From Variovorax sp. KK3 (GTDB taxonomy: Bacteria; Pseudomonadota; Gammaproteobacteria; Burkholderiales; Burkholderiaceae_C): a stretch of DNA of 64,000 nucleotides. A program made the position numbers and the translations under genes. The stretch covers positions 32,777 through 96,776 of the forward strand of contig NZ_LYVO01000019.1 in NCBI RefSeq assembly GCF_001984055.1. Direction: 5' to 3'. Under the pieces are notes generated by a model. It worked only from the letters and a program-made list of their open reading frames with translations. It made no database searches and was not told the DNA's origin. Numbering within the stretch: position 1 is the stretch's first letter; every line of letters begins with the position of its first letter. Below, one piece after another: positions 42,683-54,580 of this stretch.

Positions 42683-43585
42683 TCAGCGGAAGACAGGCAC
42701 GTTGCCGGTGCTGGTGCGACGGTTTCCCGCTGCGACCATGCGTTGACGCAGTTCTTCGATGCGACGCTCGCCGGCCTCCAGCGCCTGCGCGGACGTGTGC
42801 ACCGAGTAGTTTCCAAGGTGCAGTTCGTGCGGGTGCGGAACGGCCGAGGCCATCACGAACACTGCATCGCCCTCCGGCCCTGCCTGCACAGTGATCGCGG
42901 CTTCTGCGTCTTCGAAGACCACCATGTCACCCGCACGCACGGAGGTGTCGGCCTGCAGGGCTCCTTTTGCCAGGGCCAGCCAGCCGATCGAGTGGCCGGC
43001 CGGCGGCTGATAGGTCCACGACTCACCGGCCTTCAAGGTCACCAGCAGGTAGTTGATGCCTGACGGAGCCGGCGTCGGGCTGGTCACCCCTGCATGGGTT
43101 CCGAGAATGATCCTGGCCGGTCCGACAGTCGGGATGCCTTGCGACTCGATGTAGCGGCTCTCCGGTTCGCCGTTCTCCAGATCGGGCGGTAGCGCGAGCC
43201 AAAGCTGAAAGCCCTGCACGAAGTTCACGTCGTCTGGCGTGAGTTCCTTGCCATGCCACACGCCACTGCCTGCGCGCAACCATTCGACACCGCCGTACGA
43301 CAAGGTCCCGGTACCCGACGACGGATCGTCGAACTTCATGCGTCCCTCGGTCAGCACGGTCACGGTCGCGATCCCGGAATGGGGATGGATGGACATGCCC
43401 GCGCCGGCGCGCATCGCGTCGAGCATCGGACGTTCCATGTCGAAGATGTCGAGGAAGACGAAGGGCTTCAGGCTCTCGCCCAGGTCGGACGGGCTCATGA
43501 GACGCGTAATGCCGCCATGGCTGTGCCCGCGGGTGCGATAGACGATGCGCCTGATGGTGGTGGTGGGGCTGGCGACGGCTTGCAT
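42683..43585 (-). CDS. Pirin-family protein
   Basis: 300-residue double cupin. First barrel holds GMSIHPHSGIATVTVLTEGRMKFDD, with the iron ligands His-Pro-His and Glu, and GVWHGKELTPDD; the second has NYLLVTLKAGESWTYQPPAGHSIGWL. Pirins are Fe(II) quercetin 2,3-dioxygenases or redox cofactors; function here unknown. ATG 43585 is preceded by AAGGAG. Last before the tRNA-Ser region; the stretch 43586-43811 shows no gene. Confidence 0.9.
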   Translation of the reverse strand: MQAVASPTTTIRRIVYRTRGHSHGGITRLMSPSDLGESLKPFVFLDIFDMERPMLDAMRAGAGMSIHPHSGIATVTVLTEGRMKFDDPSSGTGTLSYGGVEWLRAGSGVWHGKELTPDDVNFVQGFQLWLALPPDLENGEPESRYIESQGIPTVGPARIILGTHAGVTSPTPAPSGINYLLVTLKAGESWTYQPPAGHSIGWLALAKGALQADTSVRAGDMVVFEDAEAAITVQAGPEGDAVFVMASAVPHPHELHLGNYSVHTSAQALEAGERRIEELRQRMVAAGNRRTSTGNVPVFR

Positions 43586-43811
43586 GATCGTTCTCCTTGT
43601 GTACGGAAGATCGTAGGCTGGCAGGCCGTTCTTCACTAGCCTCGCGGCATCGACATCAGCGTTGCGAAATGCGGAACGCCCGAGGCGCAGCGATGTTGCT
43701 GCACCCCGTGCATGCCGCGCATGCCTTCATCGTTCCGTGTCGGCCCCGAGGAAACGCTGTTCTCGATGGCGCCCCTGATAGAACGCATGTCGATTGCGAA
43801 GTCGCCGGGGC

Positions 43812-43837
43812 AAAAGAAAACCCGCGCGAGGCGGGTT
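43812..43837 (-). terminator. Terminator after tRNA-Ser
   Basis: On the minus strand AACCCGC, 5-base loop, GCGGGTT followed by TTCTTTT. It ends four bases after the tRNA gene, closing the serS/tRNA transcript. Confidence 0.85.
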
Positions 43838-43840
43838 GTC

Positions 43841-43930
43841 TGGAGGAGAGGGAGGGATTCGAACCCTCGGTCCGTTCGCACGGACGCCTGATTTCGAGTC
43901 AGGTACATTCGACCACTCTGCCACCTCTCC
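43841..43930 (-). tRNA. tRNA-Ser, anticodon CGA
   Basis: Cloverleaf on the minus strand: acceptor GGAGAGG pairs CCTCTCC; anticodon stem CCTGA/TCAGG with loop CTCGAAA (anticodon CGA); a long class II variable arm (GCGTCCGTGCGAACGGAC); T-arm GAGGG-TTCGAAT-CCCTC. The 90 bases include an encoded CCA, with U as the discriminator base as read here. Recognises UCG. It lies 54 bases downstream of serS on the same strand. Confidence 0.95.
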
Positions 43931-43984
43931 GGTGTCTGGTCTCTTGTCGAGCCCGCGATTCTAGCAGCAGTTTTGGCTGCTTTT

Positions 43985-45325
<1,341 letters not shown>

Positions 45326-45366
45326 TTAGGTGGGGCGCGGCCCCGCGCCCTCTCCCTGTCGCCCCG

Positions 45367-46338
45367 TCAACCGGCCAGGGTCGCCGGGTCCACGTTCGCG
45401 CCGCACACGATCAAGCAGACCTTCTCGCCCTCGCCCGGCTGGTAGCGGCCGGTGTGAAGCGCCGCCAGCGGCAGTGCCGCGGCCGGCTCCACGGCCAGCT
45501 TCAGCTCGTTCCACAGCCACAGTTGCGCGGCGCGGATCGCGTCGTCGGACAGAAGCAGGGCGTCGTGCAAATGGCGCTGGGTAATGCCCCACGACAAGCC
45601 GCCGACGCGCCGTGCACCCAGCGCATCGGCCGCGATGCCGCTCACCTCGACGTCGACCGGCGCCCCGGCCTCGCGGGCGCGGTAAAGCGTCGGCGCGCGC
45701 TCGGGCTCGAGTGCCACCACGCGGCTGCGCTGCTCGAACCAGGCCGCCAAGCCGCCGATGAGGCCGCCGCCGCCGACGCTGACCAGCACCGAATCGGGCA
45801 GGCCACCCTCTTGCTCGATTTCGCGGCCCAGCGTGCCGGCTCCGGCCACCACCTCGGGCTGGTCGTAGGCATGCGTCAACAACGCGCCGCTCTCGCGCTG
45901 CCGGGCGAGGCAGGCGGCCAGCGCGTCGGCATACACGTCGCCACCGACGACCACGTTCGCGCCCAACGCACGCAACCGGGCGCGCTTGGCCTCGGACGAG
46001 ACGGTCGGCAGGAAGACCTCGCAGGGCACGCCCAGCGCCTGCGCCGCGGCTGCGGTCGCGATACCGGCATTGCCGCCCGAGGCGACGATGGCGCCGGCGG
46101 CCGGTATCTCGTTGGCGAGCAGCCGGTTCGTCATGCCGCGTGCCTTGAAGCTCCCGCTGACCTGCAAATGTTCGAGCTTGAGCCAGACCTCGACGCCGGG
46201 CACCGCGATGCCCAATGCGCGGCCGGGCAGTTTCCACAAGGGCGTGCGGCGGACGAAACCCGGCACGCGCGCCTCGAAGCGCGCGGCGGCCGAATCGATG
46301 TCGTGCCGCCAGTCGACCACCACGTCGTCGGCGCTCAC
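45367..46338 (-). CDS. Threonine/serine dehydratase-like PLP enzyme
   Basis: 323-residue fold-type II PLP enzyme. Schiff-base Lys in SGSFKARG, phosphate loop [22 protein letters not shown]; typical of threonine dehydratase or serine dehydratase/racemase. No C-terminal ACT domain, so a short, catabolic type. GTG 46338 overlaps the ispH stop (GTGA). Substrate not resolved. Confidence 0.88.
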   Translation of the reverse strand: MSADDVVVDWRHDIDSAAARFEARVPGFVRRTPLWKLPGRALGIAVPGVEVWLKLEHLQVSGSFKARGMTNRLLANEIPAAGAIVASGGNAGIATAAAAQALGVPCEVFLPTVSSEAKRARLRALGANVVVGGDVYADALAACLARQRESGALLTHAYDQPEVVAGAGTLGREIEQEGGLPDSVLVSVGGGGLIGGLAAWFEQRSRVVALEPERAPTLYRAREAGAPVDVEVSGIAADALGARRVGGLSWGITQRHLHDALLLSDDAIRAAQLWLWNELKLAVEPAAALPLAALHTGRYQPGEGEKVCLIVCGANVDPATLAG

Positions 46339-47300
46339 GAGATGTGCCCCGGCGCGGACTTGTCGTCCAGCTTCAGGCCCTTGGGCAGCGGGAACTTCAG
46401 CGTTTCTTCGATGCCGTCCATCTTGCGCACCGACACCGCGCCCAGCGCCTTGACGCGATCGATCACCTCGCGCACCAGGATCTCGGGTGCCGAGGCGCCC
46501 GCAGTCAGCCCGACGCGGCTCTTGCCTTCGAACCACTCGGGCTTGAGCTCGTCGGCCGAATCGACCATGTAGCTCTCGGTGCCCAGGCGCTGCGCCAGTT
46601 CGCGCAGGCGGTTGCTGTTGGAGCTGGTCGGGCTGCCGACCACGATCACCAGGTCCACCTGCGGGCTCAGCAGCTTGACGGCGTCCTGCCGGTTCTGCGT
46701 GGCGTAGCAGATGTCCTGCTGCTTGGGCTCGCGCACGCTCGGAAAGCGCGCACGCACCGCGGCCGAGATCTCGGCCGCATCGTCCACCGACAGCGTGGTC
46801 TGCGTGACCACCGCGAGCTTCTCTGTCTGTGCGGGCTGGACCCGCGCCACGTCGGCCACGTCTTCCACCAGGTGGATGCCGCTGGTGAGCTGGCCCATCG
46901 TGCCCTCGACCTCGGGATGCCCCTTGTGGCCGATCATGATGAACTCGTAGCCTTCCTTCGCGAGCTTGGCGACCTCCACGTGCACCTTGGTCACCAGCGG
47001 ACAGGTGGCGTCGAAGATCTCGAAGCCCCGTGCACGCGCCTCTTGCTGCACCGCCTTGCTGACACCGTGCGCGCTGAAGACCAGCGTCGCGCCCGGCGGC
47101 ACTTCGGCCAGGTCTTCGATGAAGATCGCGCCCTTGGCCTTGAGATCATTGACGACGTAGGTGTTGTGCACGATCTCGTGGCGAACGTAGATCGGCGCGC
47201 CGAACTTGACGATGGCGCGCTCGACGATCTCGATCGCGCGGTCGACGCCGGCACAGAAGCCGCGCGGTTCGGCAAGGATGACCTCTTGCACGTTGGCCAT
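46335..47300 (-). CDS. ispH: 4-hydroxy-3-methylbut-2-enyl diphosphate reductase
   Basis: Last enzyme of the MEP isoprenoid pathway, 321 aa. [4Fe-4S] Cys ligands in [26 protein letters not shown] and [14 protein letters not shown]; the substrate His in VRHEIVHN and [27 protein letters not shown] and LTAGASAPE close the active site. The start is 2 bases after the fkpB stop, the conserved fkpB-ispH order. Confidence 0.96.
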   Translation of the reverse strand: MANVQEVILAEPRGFCAGVDRAIEIVERAIVKFGAPIYVRHEIVHNTYVVNDLKAKGAIFIEDLAEVPPGATLVFSAHGVSKAVQQEARARGFEIFDATCPLVTKVHVEVAKLAKEGYEFIMIGHKGHPEVEGTMGQLTSGIHLVEDVADVARVQPAQTEKLAVVTQTTLSVDDAAEISAAVRARFPSVREPKQQDICYATQNRQDAVKLLSPQVDLVIVVGSPTSSNSNRLRELAQRLGTESYMVDSADELKPEWFEGKSRVGLTAGASAPEILVREVIDRVKALGAVSVRKMDGIEETLKFPLPKGLKLDDKSAPGHIS

Positions 47301-47302
47301 GT

Positions 47303-47761
47303 TCACAACACCCCGATCAGTTGCACTTCGAAGCTCACCGGCTGGCCTGCCAAAGGATGGTTGAAGTCGAAGCGCACCGCCGTCTCGCCGATCTCGACCA
47401 CCGCACCGGCATAGCTGCCGGTGCCGTCCGGCGTGGGGAACTGCACCACGTCGCCCATCGCATAGCGCTCGTCGGGGTCGCCCATCTTGGCGAGCAGGGT
47501 GCGCGCCACCCACTGCTGCATGTCGGGATTGCGGTCGCCGAAGGCCTCGCCGGGCGGCAGCTCGAACGTGGTGTGCGTGCCTTCCGCCAGGCCGATCAGC
47601 CGCTGCTCCATCGCCGGCGAAAGCTCCCCGGTGCCCAGCGACAGGGTGGCCGGCTTGGCACCGAAGGTGTTGATGATGTCGCCAGCAGGCCCGGCGAGCC
47701 GGTAGTGCAGCGTGAGGAAGGAGCCGGGCGCGACGACGGCGGCGGAAGAGGTGGAGGACAC
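47303..47761 (-). CDS. fkpB: FKBP-type peptidyl-prolyl isomerase, SlpA/FkpB-like
   Basis: 152 aa of the SlyD/SlpA group: [60 protein letters not shown] (flap), [26 protein letters not shown]. Cytoplasmic prolyl isomerase/chaperone. First gene of the fkpB-ispH-dehydratase operon and divergent from radC. Confidence 0.92.
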   Translation of the reverse strand: MSSTSSAAVVAPGSFLTLHYRLAGPAGDIINTFGAKPATLSLGTGELSPAMEQRLIGLAEGTHTTFELPPGEAFGDRNPDMQQWVARTLLAKMGDPDERYAMGDVVQFPTPDGTGSYAGAVVEIGETAVRFDFNHPLAGQPVSFEVQLIGVL

Positions 47762-47826
47762 GGTCGGGGATCGCTATAGACTCGGGGCCCGTATTTTAGG
47801 GAGCGGCCCAAGAGCCCATTCCAGCC

Positions 47827-48504
47827 ATGTCTTTCGACGAAATTCCCCTGGAGATGCGCCCGCGTGAAAAACTCATGACGCAAGGCGTGGGTGCGTTGGG
47901 CGATGCCGAGTTGCTGGCACTGCTGCTGCGCACCGGCACCCAGGGCAAGAACGTCCTGCAGTTCGCGCAGGAAATCCTTCATTCCTTCGGCGGACTGGCC
48001 GGCCTGCTGCACGCCAAGGTCGACGATCTGCGCCGCATCAAGGGCCTGGGCGGCAACGCCAAGCGGGCCGAGATCTTCGCCGTGCTCGAAATCGCCCGTC
48101 GCACCTCGGCCGAAGAGCTCAAGCAGCGCGCGGTCATCGACAGCCCCGAGACGGTCAAGCAGCACATCCAGCTCCAGATCGCAGCACGGCCTTACGAGGT
48201 CTTCGCGGCGCTCTTTCTCGATGCCCGGCACCGGCTGATCGCACTGGAAGAGCTTTTTCGCGGCACGCTGACCCAGACCAGCGTCTACCCGCGCGAAGTG
48301 GTGGCGCGGGCGCTGCACCACAACGCGGCCGCCGTGATCCTGGCGCACAACCACCCCAGCGGCTGCGTCGAGCCCTCGCGGGCCGACGAAGCCTTGACCA
48401 ACGCGCTCAAGGCCGCCCTGGCGCTCATCGACGTACAAGTGCTCGACCACGTGATCGTGGCACCCGGCCGCTCGTTGTCGATGGCGGAGCGCGGGCTGGT
48501 CTGA
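47827..48504 (+). CDS. radC: RadC-family JAMM protein
   Basis: 225 aa: N-terminal helix-hairpin-helix region ([22 protein letters not shown] ... [19 protein letters not shown]), then a JAMM metalloprotease-like domain with [20 protein letters not shown] (zinc motif). Function in vivo is unsettled in spite of the DNA-repair name. ATG 47827; the gene opens [17 protein letters not shown], typical of RadC. Confidence 0.93.
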   Translation: MSFDEIPLEMRPREKLMTQGVGALGDAELLALLLRTGTQGKNVLQFAQEILHSFGGLAGLLHAKVDDLRRIKGLGGNAKRAEIFAVLEIARRTSAEELKQRAVIDSPETVKQHIQLQIAARPYEVFAALFLDARHRLIALEELFRGTLTQTSVYPREVVARALHHNAAAVILAHNHPSGCVEPSRADEALTNALKAALALIDVQVLDHVIVAPGRSLSMAERGLV

Positions 48505-48543
48505 CGCTGCCGCCGGGCCCGGGCGCGTATGCTCGGCCGGGTC

Positions 48544-49203
48544 ATGCCCAGAAGCAAGCCCCCCGCACTCAAGAGCCTTTCCGACCTCAAGGGCGTGCAG
48601 AAGACGCTGGCCGATCAGCGCGAACGCGAAGCTGCCGAAGCAGCCGCGCGCGCCGCGGCCGAGGCGAAGCGCGCCGCGGAGCAAGACCTGTTCGCCCGTG
48701 CCGTCGGCACCACTCAGCCGTTGCGGCGCAACGCCTCGGTGACGCTGGCACCCGAGCCGCCTGCGCCGATCCCGGTGCAGCATCAGCTCGACGAGCAACG
48801 CGTGCTGCGCGAGTCGCTGTCCGACGAGTTCGACGTCACCACCCTGCTCGACGCCGACGACGCGATGAGCTTTCGCCGCCCCGGCATTCCGACCGAGGTG
48901 ACGCGCAAGCTGCGCGCCGGCGAATGGAGCATCCAGCGCGAGATCGACCTGCACGGCATGCGCAGCGACGAAGCGCGCGAAGCCCTGGGCGGCTTCATCC
49001 GCGAGGCCGGCAAGCTGGGCGTGCGCTGCGTGCGCGTGGTACACGGCAAGGGGCTCGGCTCGCCGGGGCGCCAGCCAGTGCTCAAGGCCAAGGTGCAGCG
49101 CTGGCTGATACAGAAGAGCGAGACGCTGGCCTTCGTGCAGGCCAAGCCGGCCGAGGGCGGGGCCGGGGCGCTTGTGGTGCTGTTGACGCCGACGCGGCGC
49201 TGA
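48544..49203 (+). CDS. Smr/MutS2-domain protein
   Basis: About 219 aa. Ala/Glu/Arg-rich helix (residues 17-45: QKTLADQREREAAEAAARAAAEAKRAAEQ), then the Smr core: REIDLHGMRSDEAREALGGFI, CVRVVHGKGLGSPGRQPVLK (the HGKGLG loop), FVQAKPAEGGAGALVVLLTP. Smr domains nick DNA or RNA; YdaL-like in enterics. ATG 48544 (MPRSKPP) is preferred; ATG 48529 is in frame. Directly after radC. Confidence 0.9.
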   Translation: MPRSKPPALKSLSDLKGVQKTLADQREREAAEAAARAAAEAKRAAEQDLFARAVGTTQPLRRNASVTLAPEPPAPIPVQHQLDEQRVLRESLSDEFDVTTLLDADDAMSFRRPGIPTEVTRKLRAGEWSIQREIDLHGMRSDEAREALGGFIREAGKLGVRCVRVVHGKGLGSPGRQPVLKAKVQRWLIQKSETLAFVQAKPAEGGAGALVVLLTPTRR

Positions 49204-49212
49204 CGCCGCTCT

Positions 49213-49647
49213 TCAACCGTTGCGGTTGCGCATCCAGTCGGCGGTTTGAAAGAACGAGTCGCGAAGTCGTGCCCGCAAGCCTTCGGGCACACCCGTCTCT
49301 TCCATCGCCTGGCCCATGCAGGCCAGCCACTCGTCGCGTTCCTTGATGCCGATCGAATGGCCGCCGATGCTTTGGGGCATGTGCCGCGCCCGCAACATCG
49401 GATGGCCGAAGCGGTCGGTGTAGTGCTGGGGCCCGCCGAGCCATCCACAGAGGAACCAGAACAGCCGCTGGCGCGCGTTGTCCAGCGAAGGGCCATGGAC
49501 GGCCCGCAACCGTGCATAGGCGGGCTCGAGCTCCATCAGGTCGTAGAACCGTTCGACCATCGCATGGACCTTGTCTTCGCCGCCGATCCATTCGAAGGGC
49601 GTGTCGAAGGGTGGTTTCTCTTGAATCTGCATGTCGGCAGTATGCAT
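49213..49647 (-). CDS. Truncated hemoglobin, group II
   Basis: 144 aa 2/2 globin: VERFYDLMELEPAYARLRAVHGPSLDNARQRLFWFLCGWLGGPQHYTDRFGHPMLRARHMPQSIGG gives the group II pattern, including the proximal His of RARHMPQ and the conserved Trp/Gly-Gly-Pro segment (quoted in parts). Oxygen or NO chemistry. ATG 49647; an internal ATG at 49632 is possible. Tail-to-tail with the Smr gene, head-to-head with the amino-acid transporter operon. Confidence 0.9.
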   Translation of the reverse strand: MHTADMQIQEKPPFDTPFEWIGGEDKVHAMVERFYDLMELEPAYARLRAVHGPSLDNARQRLFWFLCGWLGGPQHYTDRFGHPMLRARHMPQSIGGHSIGIKERDEWLACMGQAMEETGVPEGLRARLRDSFFQTADWMRNRNG

Positions 49648-49721
49648 ATGTGAATGCGGTATTTCGCCGCGAAGGCTTTTGTTGCTAAGGTGCCTGCCCC
49701 CTTTGCTCTGGAGAACAAGAG

Positions 49722-50552
49722 ATGCGTTTTGCCTTCGCCGCCACCGCCCTCGCTGCGGCCACCCTGCTCATCGGCACCATCGCGCAGGCCGATCAGCTGG
49801 CCGACATCAAGAAGAAGGGCCAGCTCGTCGTCGGCGTGCTCGGCACCGACGAGCCCGCCACCTTCATCGACCCCAAGACGCGCGAGATCATCGGCTACGA
49901 GGTCGACCTGGTGAACGCCATCGCGAAGAAGATCGGCGTGAAGCCCGTGCTCAAGCAGATCGCGGTGGCCGCGCGCATTCCCGAGCTGCAGCAGGGCCAC
50001 GTCGACCTGGTCGCGGCCGGCCTCACGCACAACAAGGAGCGCGAGGCGCAGATCGAGTTTTCGCTCACCACCTTCGTCACCGGCCAGAAGGCCATCGTCA
50101 AGAAGACCAGCAACATCACCGAGGTGTCGCAGCTCGGCGGCAAGAAGGTGCTGACCATCCGCGGCGGCACACAAGAGCCGAACATCCGCAAGGCGGTGCC
50201 GACGGCCGACGTCGTGACCTTCGACACCAGCCAGCAGGCCTTCCAGGCGCTGCAGCAGGGCAAGGGCGTGGGCTACGTCGACGACGAGGCCGCGCTGCTC
50301 AACAGCTATGCCAAGCTGGGCCCGCAGAAGACGCAGTACGTGGTGCTGCCGCAGAACCTGAGCACCGAGGCGCTGGCCATCGGCATCAAGAAGGGCGAAG
50401 CCGACCTCAAGAAGGTCGTCGACGACACGCTGCGCGAACTCGAAAAATCAGGCGAGGCCGACAAGATCTTCATCAAGTGGTACGGCCCGAAGACCAAGTC
50501 GGGCTTCGACAAGCGCAACTTCAAGATCGAGAGCGACAAGATCGACAGTTGA
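49722..50552 (+). CDS. Polar amino-acid ABC transporter, substrate-binding protein
   Basis: 276 aa; signal peptide MRFAFAATALAAATLLIGTIAQA, then the family-3 core: DIKKKGQLVVGVLGTDEPATFID, GYEVDLVNAIAKKIGVKPVLKQIAVAARIPELQQGHVDLVAAGLTHN, TIRGGTQEPNIRKAVP, GVGYVDDEAALLNSY. Ligand probably glutamate, aspartate or glutamine, not resolved. First gene of a four-gene transporter operon. Its TGA lies in a short 8-bp tandem repeat. Confidence 0.9.
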   Translation: MRFAFAATALAAATLLIGTIAQADQLADIKKKGQLVVGVLGTDEPATFIDPKTREIIGYEVDLVNAIAKKIGVKPVLKQIAVAARIPELQQGHVDLVAAGLTHNKEREAQIEFSLTTFVTGQKAIVKKTSNITEVSQLGGKKVLTIRGGTQEPNIRKAVPTADVVTFDTSQQAFQALQQGKGVGYVDDEAALLNSYAKLGPQKTQYVVLPQNLSTEALAIGIKKGEADLKKVVDDTLRELEKSGEADKIFIKWYGPKTKSGFDKRNFKIESDKIDS

Positions 50553-50578
50553 TCCGCTGATCCGCTGATCCGCTGATC
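50550..50578 (+). repeat. Tandem repeat TGATCCGC, 3.6 copies
   Basis: Three full copies of TGATCCGC plus TGATC begin exactly at the stop codon of the binding-protein gene (TGA). Each unit carries an in-frame or out-of-frame TGA, so the tract gives several stop codons; it could also be a recent slippage product or influence the mRNA downstream of the binding-protein gene. Confidence 0.85.
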
Positions 50579-50664
50579 AACGGACGGGGCGGCCCACCGC
50601 CCCCGTCCGCGGATGCGTACCATGTGCCCCGCGCTCACGCCGGGGCACCGGCATCTCATCGCCC

Positions 50665-51360
50665 ATGCCGCTTTTCGACTATTCGCTCCTGGTGTCCGGC
50701 CAGTACCACGACATGCTGGTCGCGGGTTTCCTGCTGTCGCTGCAGCTGCTCGCAGCCTCGCTCGCGTTAGCGCTGCCGGTGGCCCTGGCGGTGGCGCTGC
50801 TGCGCCTGTCGCCGGTCGCGGCGCTGCGCGGGATCGGCTTCGCCTATGTCGAGTCGATCCGCAACATCCCGCTGCTGGCCCACATGCTGTTCTGGTACTT
50901 CGGCGCGCCCGAGCTGCTGCCCGACAGCATCAAGGAACGCCTTTATGCCGGCCGCATCGAGGCCATGAGCGCCATCGTGGCGCTGGGCCTCTACACGGCG
51001 GCGTACATGGCCGAGGACATCCGCAGCGGCATCCGCGCCATCCCCGCGGTGCAGATGGAAGCAGGCCGGGCGCTCGGCTTCGGCTTTCTCGCGACCATGC
51101 GCCGCGTCATCCTGCCGCAGGCGCTGCGCGTGACCGTGCCGCCGCTGATCTCGCAGACGCTCAATCTCTGGAAGGGCACCAGCATCGCGACCGTCGTCGG
51201 CGTGGCCGAGCTCATGTACCAGGCCGGACAGGTGGAAAGCGCCACATTCCGCAGCGCCGAGTCCTTCGCCTTCGCCACAGCGGCTTATCTGACGGTGTCG
51301 CTGCTGATCACCGGCGCGGCCAGCTGGTACCAGTACCGCTATCCGCCGAGGGCGATGTGA
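50665..51360 (+). CDS. Polar amino-acid ABC transporter, permease 1
   Basis: 231 aa HisMQ/GltJK-type permease with five to six membrane helices. FLLSLQLLAASLALALPVALAVALLRLS at the start, YVESIRNIPLLAHMLFWYFG, and the ATPase-contact EAA loop QMEAGRALGFGFLATMRRVILPQALRVTVPPL. The gene follows the binding-protein gene after about 110 bases and ends 16 bases before permease 2. Confidence 0.92.
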   Translation: MPLFDYSLLVSGQYHDMLVAGFLLSLQLLAASLALALPVALAVALLRLSPVAALRGIGFAYVESIRNIPLLAHMLFWYFGAPELLPDSIKERLYAGRIEAMSAIVALGLYTAAYMAEDIRSGIRAIPAVQMEAGRALGFGFLATMRRVILPQALRVTVPPLISQTLNLWKGTSIATVVGVAELMYQAGQVESATFRSAESFAFATAAYLTVSLLITGAASWYQYRYPPRAM

Positions 51361-51376
51361 AACCGGGGCACGCGAC

Positions 51377-52083
51377 GTGATCGACCTCATCCGCGACTAC
51401 TGGGTCTACTTCCTGATCGGGCAGTACCCGAATGGCCCGCTGGGCGGACTCGCGCTGACCGTGGTGCTGGCCTCCCTGGGCCTCGTGCTCGCACTGCCCT
51501 TCGGCCTGCTGCTGGGCCTGGCGCGCGTGAGCCCCTGGCGCTGGTTGCGCTGGCCGGTCACCTCGGTGGCCTTCGTGGTGCGCGGCACGCCGCTGCTGAT
51601 GGTGGTGTTCTGGGCCTACTTCTTCCTGCCCAGCGTGACCGGCGTCAAGACCGACCAGTTCACCACCATGCTGATCGCGCTGGTGGTTTTCGACGGCATC
51701 TACATCGGCGAGATCGTGCGCGCCGGCATCCTGGGCCTGCCGCGCGGGCAAGTGGAAAGCGCGCGCTCGCTGGGCCTGGGCTGGGGCCGCACCATGCGCC
51801 TCGTGGTGCTGCCGCAGGCACTGCGCAGCATGCTGCCGTCGCTGGTGAACCAGTTCGTGTCGACCATCAAGGAAACGTCACTGGGCTACATCATCGGCCT
51901 GGCGGAGGTGTCGTTCATCGCATCGCAGATCAACACGCAGGTCTTCACCAAGCCGGTCCAGGTCTACCTGATCCTGGGCCTCACCTACTTCATCCTGTGC
52001 TTCGGGCTGTCGCGCTTCGCCTACTGGCTCGAAGCGCGGACCGGCAAGCGCACCACGGCCCGCGAGGCCCCGAAGGCACCCGC

Positions 52084-52087
<4 letters not shown>
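51377..52087 (+). CDS. Polar amino-acid ABC transporter, permease 2
   Basis: 236 aa HisMQ-type permease: [49 protein letters not shown] loop [51 protein letters not shown]. Forms the channel with permease 1. Its stop overlaps the ATPase start (ATGA). Confidence 0.92.
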
Positions 52088-52827
<740 letters not shown>

Positions 52828-52852
52828 GTTCGAGTCTGATAGCCTGCATTCG

Positions 52853-53860
52853 ATGAGCTCTTCGCGTTCGCTCCCGGTGATCGACGTCGCGCCGCTGGTC
52901 GCACGCGCGCCAGAGCGTGCCGCGGTCGCCGCGCAGATCGGCGAAGCCTGCCGCGCGCACGGTTTCTTCTACGCCACCGGCCACGGCGTCGATCGTGCGC
53001 TCACGCAGCGGCTGGAAGACCTGAGCCGCGACTTCTTCGCCCTGCCCGAGGCCACCAAGATGCATTGGCGCATGGCGCTCGGCGGCCGCGCATGGCGCGG
53101 GTTCTTTCCGACCGGCGGCGAGCTGACCTCGGGCCGGCCCGACTGGAAGGAGGGCCTGTACCTCGGCACCGAGCTGCCGGACGACGACCCGCTGGTGCTG
53201 GCACGCACGCCCGTTCATGGCCGCAACCTGTTCCCGGCCGTGCCGGGCCTGCGCGAGACCATCCTCGACTACATGGCCGCGGCCACAGGCCTGGGCCACG
53301 TGCTGATGGAAGGCATCGCACTGAGCCTGGGCCTGCCCGCCGGCTACTTCGCCGAGCGCTACACGGCCGACCCGCTGATCTTGTTCCGGCTCTTCAACTA
53401 CCCCACGCAGCCGGTGCCCGAAGGCCTGGACGTGGCGTGGGGCGTGGGCGAGCACACCGACTACGGCTTGCTCACCATCCTGCGCCAGGACGACATCGGC
53501 GGCCTGCAGGTGCGCACGGCCGAGGGCTGGATCGACGCCACGCCGATCCCCGATGCCTTCGTCATCAACATCGGTGACATGCTCGACCGCATGACCGGCG
53601 GCCTCTATCGCTCGACGCCGCACCGTGTGCTGCGCAATACGTCTGGGCGCGACCGCTTGTCCTTTCCGTTGTTCTTCGATCCCAACTACCACTCGCGCGT
53701 GAAGCCGATCGAGGGTTTACCCAGGCCGGCATTGGTCGACGACAGCGCCACCCGCTGGGACCGGGCCAACGTGCATGCATTCGACGGCATCTATGGCGAC
53801 TACCTGCTGGGCAAGGTGTCGAAGGTCTTCCCTCAGCTACGCGAGGCCGTGCTGCCGTGA
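52853..53860 (+). CDS. Isopenicillin-N-synthase-like 2OG-Fe(II) oxygenase
   Basis: 335 aa. N-terminal DIOX_N region (LPVIDVAPLVARAPERAAVAAQIGEACRAHGFFYATGHGV) and a double-stranded beta-helix with iron ligands HTDYG (His, Asp) and STPHRVL (His), and the 2-oxoglutarate Arg in DRLSFPLFFDPNY. ATG 52853 is preferred; an in-frame ATG 52817 overlaps the transporter stop. Immediately after the amino-acid transporter, so an amino-acid-derived substrate is a reasonable guess only. Confidence 0.88.
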   Translation: MSSSRSLPVIDVAPLVARAPERAAVAAQIGEACRAHGFFYATGHGVDRALTQRLEDLSRDFFALPEATKMHWRMALGGRAWRGFFPTGGELTSGRPDWKEGLYLGTELPDDDPLVLARTPVHGRNLFPAVPGLRETILDYMAAATGLGHVLMEGIALSLGLPAGYFAERYTADPLILFRLFNYPTQPVPEGLDVAWGVGEHTDYGLLTILRQDDIGGLQVRTAEGWIDATPIPDAFVINIGDMLDRMTGGLYRSTPHRVLRNTSGRDRLSFPLFFDPNYHSRVKPIEGLPRPALVDDSATRWDRANVHAFDGIYGDYLLGKVSKVFPQLREAVLP

Positions 53861-54072
53861 TGCTGCTCATCGGCAGCGTCTGCGATGGCGATGGCGATGG
53901 CGATGCGATGCCGTGCCGTGCGATTGCCAGCCTCAATGACCCCAATTGAGGCTTTGTATTGCCGCCCCGACGACAACTAGCGTAGGCTGCGGGGGCGCCG
54001 TGTGCCCGCCACCTCTTCGGCCGGCCGCGACGGTTCTACTTGCACAACCCTAGCCACTCCCAGGAGAAAGCC

Positions 54073-54495
54073 ATGGAATTGAAAGGTTCGAGAACCGAGC
54101 AGAACCTGAAGGACGCCTTCGCAGGCGAATCCCAGGCCAACAGGCGTTACCTGTACTTCGCGAACAAGGCCGACATCGAAGGCCAGAACGACGTCGCGGC
54201 GCTGTTCCGCTCCACAGCCGAAGGCGAAACGGGCCACGCACATGGTCACCTCGAGTTTCTCGAGCAAGGCTCGGGCGACCCCGCCACCGGCCTGCCGATC
54301 GGCGACAGCCGCCTCAACCTGAAGGCCGCCGTGGCCGGCGAAACCCACGAGTACACCGACATGTACCCGGGCATGGCCAAGCAGGCCCGTGACGAGGGCT
54401 TCGACGAAATCGCCAATTGGTTCGAAACGCTGGCCAAAGCCGAGCGTTCGCACGCCAACCGCTACAGCAAGGCCCTCGAGGCGCTGGTCGACTGA
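54073..54495 (+). CDS. Rubrerythrin-family protein without rubredoxin domain
   Basis: 140 aa: four-helix diiron protein. Helices carry [23 protein letters not shown] (Glu19), [15 protein letters not shown] (Glu50/Glu52, His55), [27 protein letters not shown] and [15 protein letters not shown] (Glu and His). The usual C-terminal Cys4 rubredoxin is missing, so peroxide reduction must use other electron donors. ATG 54073 follows AGGAGA. The next two genes run the same way. Confidence 0.93.
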   Translation: MELKGSRTEQNLKDAFAGESQANRRYLYFANKADIEGQNDVAALFRSTAEGETGHAHGHLEFLEQGSGDPATGLPIGDSRLNLKAAVAGETHEYTDMYPGMAKQARDEGFDEIANWFETLAKAERSHANRYSKALEALVD

Positions 54496-54580
54496 CCCGG
54501 TCGCGCGGCGGCCGGCACCGGTGCAGCGGCGCGCAGTGCGCGCCCTGCCTGTCGTCGGCGCGCGCAACCGCAGTCCTTGC

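Noticed and set aside
43586..43811. Possible small gene between pirin and tRNA-Ser
   Set aside because: The frames there run into the tRNA and serS in antisense, with no ribosome site and no recognisable protein. I see only the pirin leader and unassigned sequence.
53880..53910. GATGGC-type short repeats after the 2OG oxygenase
   Set aside because: Only about four copies of a 6-base unit in a non-coding gap, too short to call a functional repeat.
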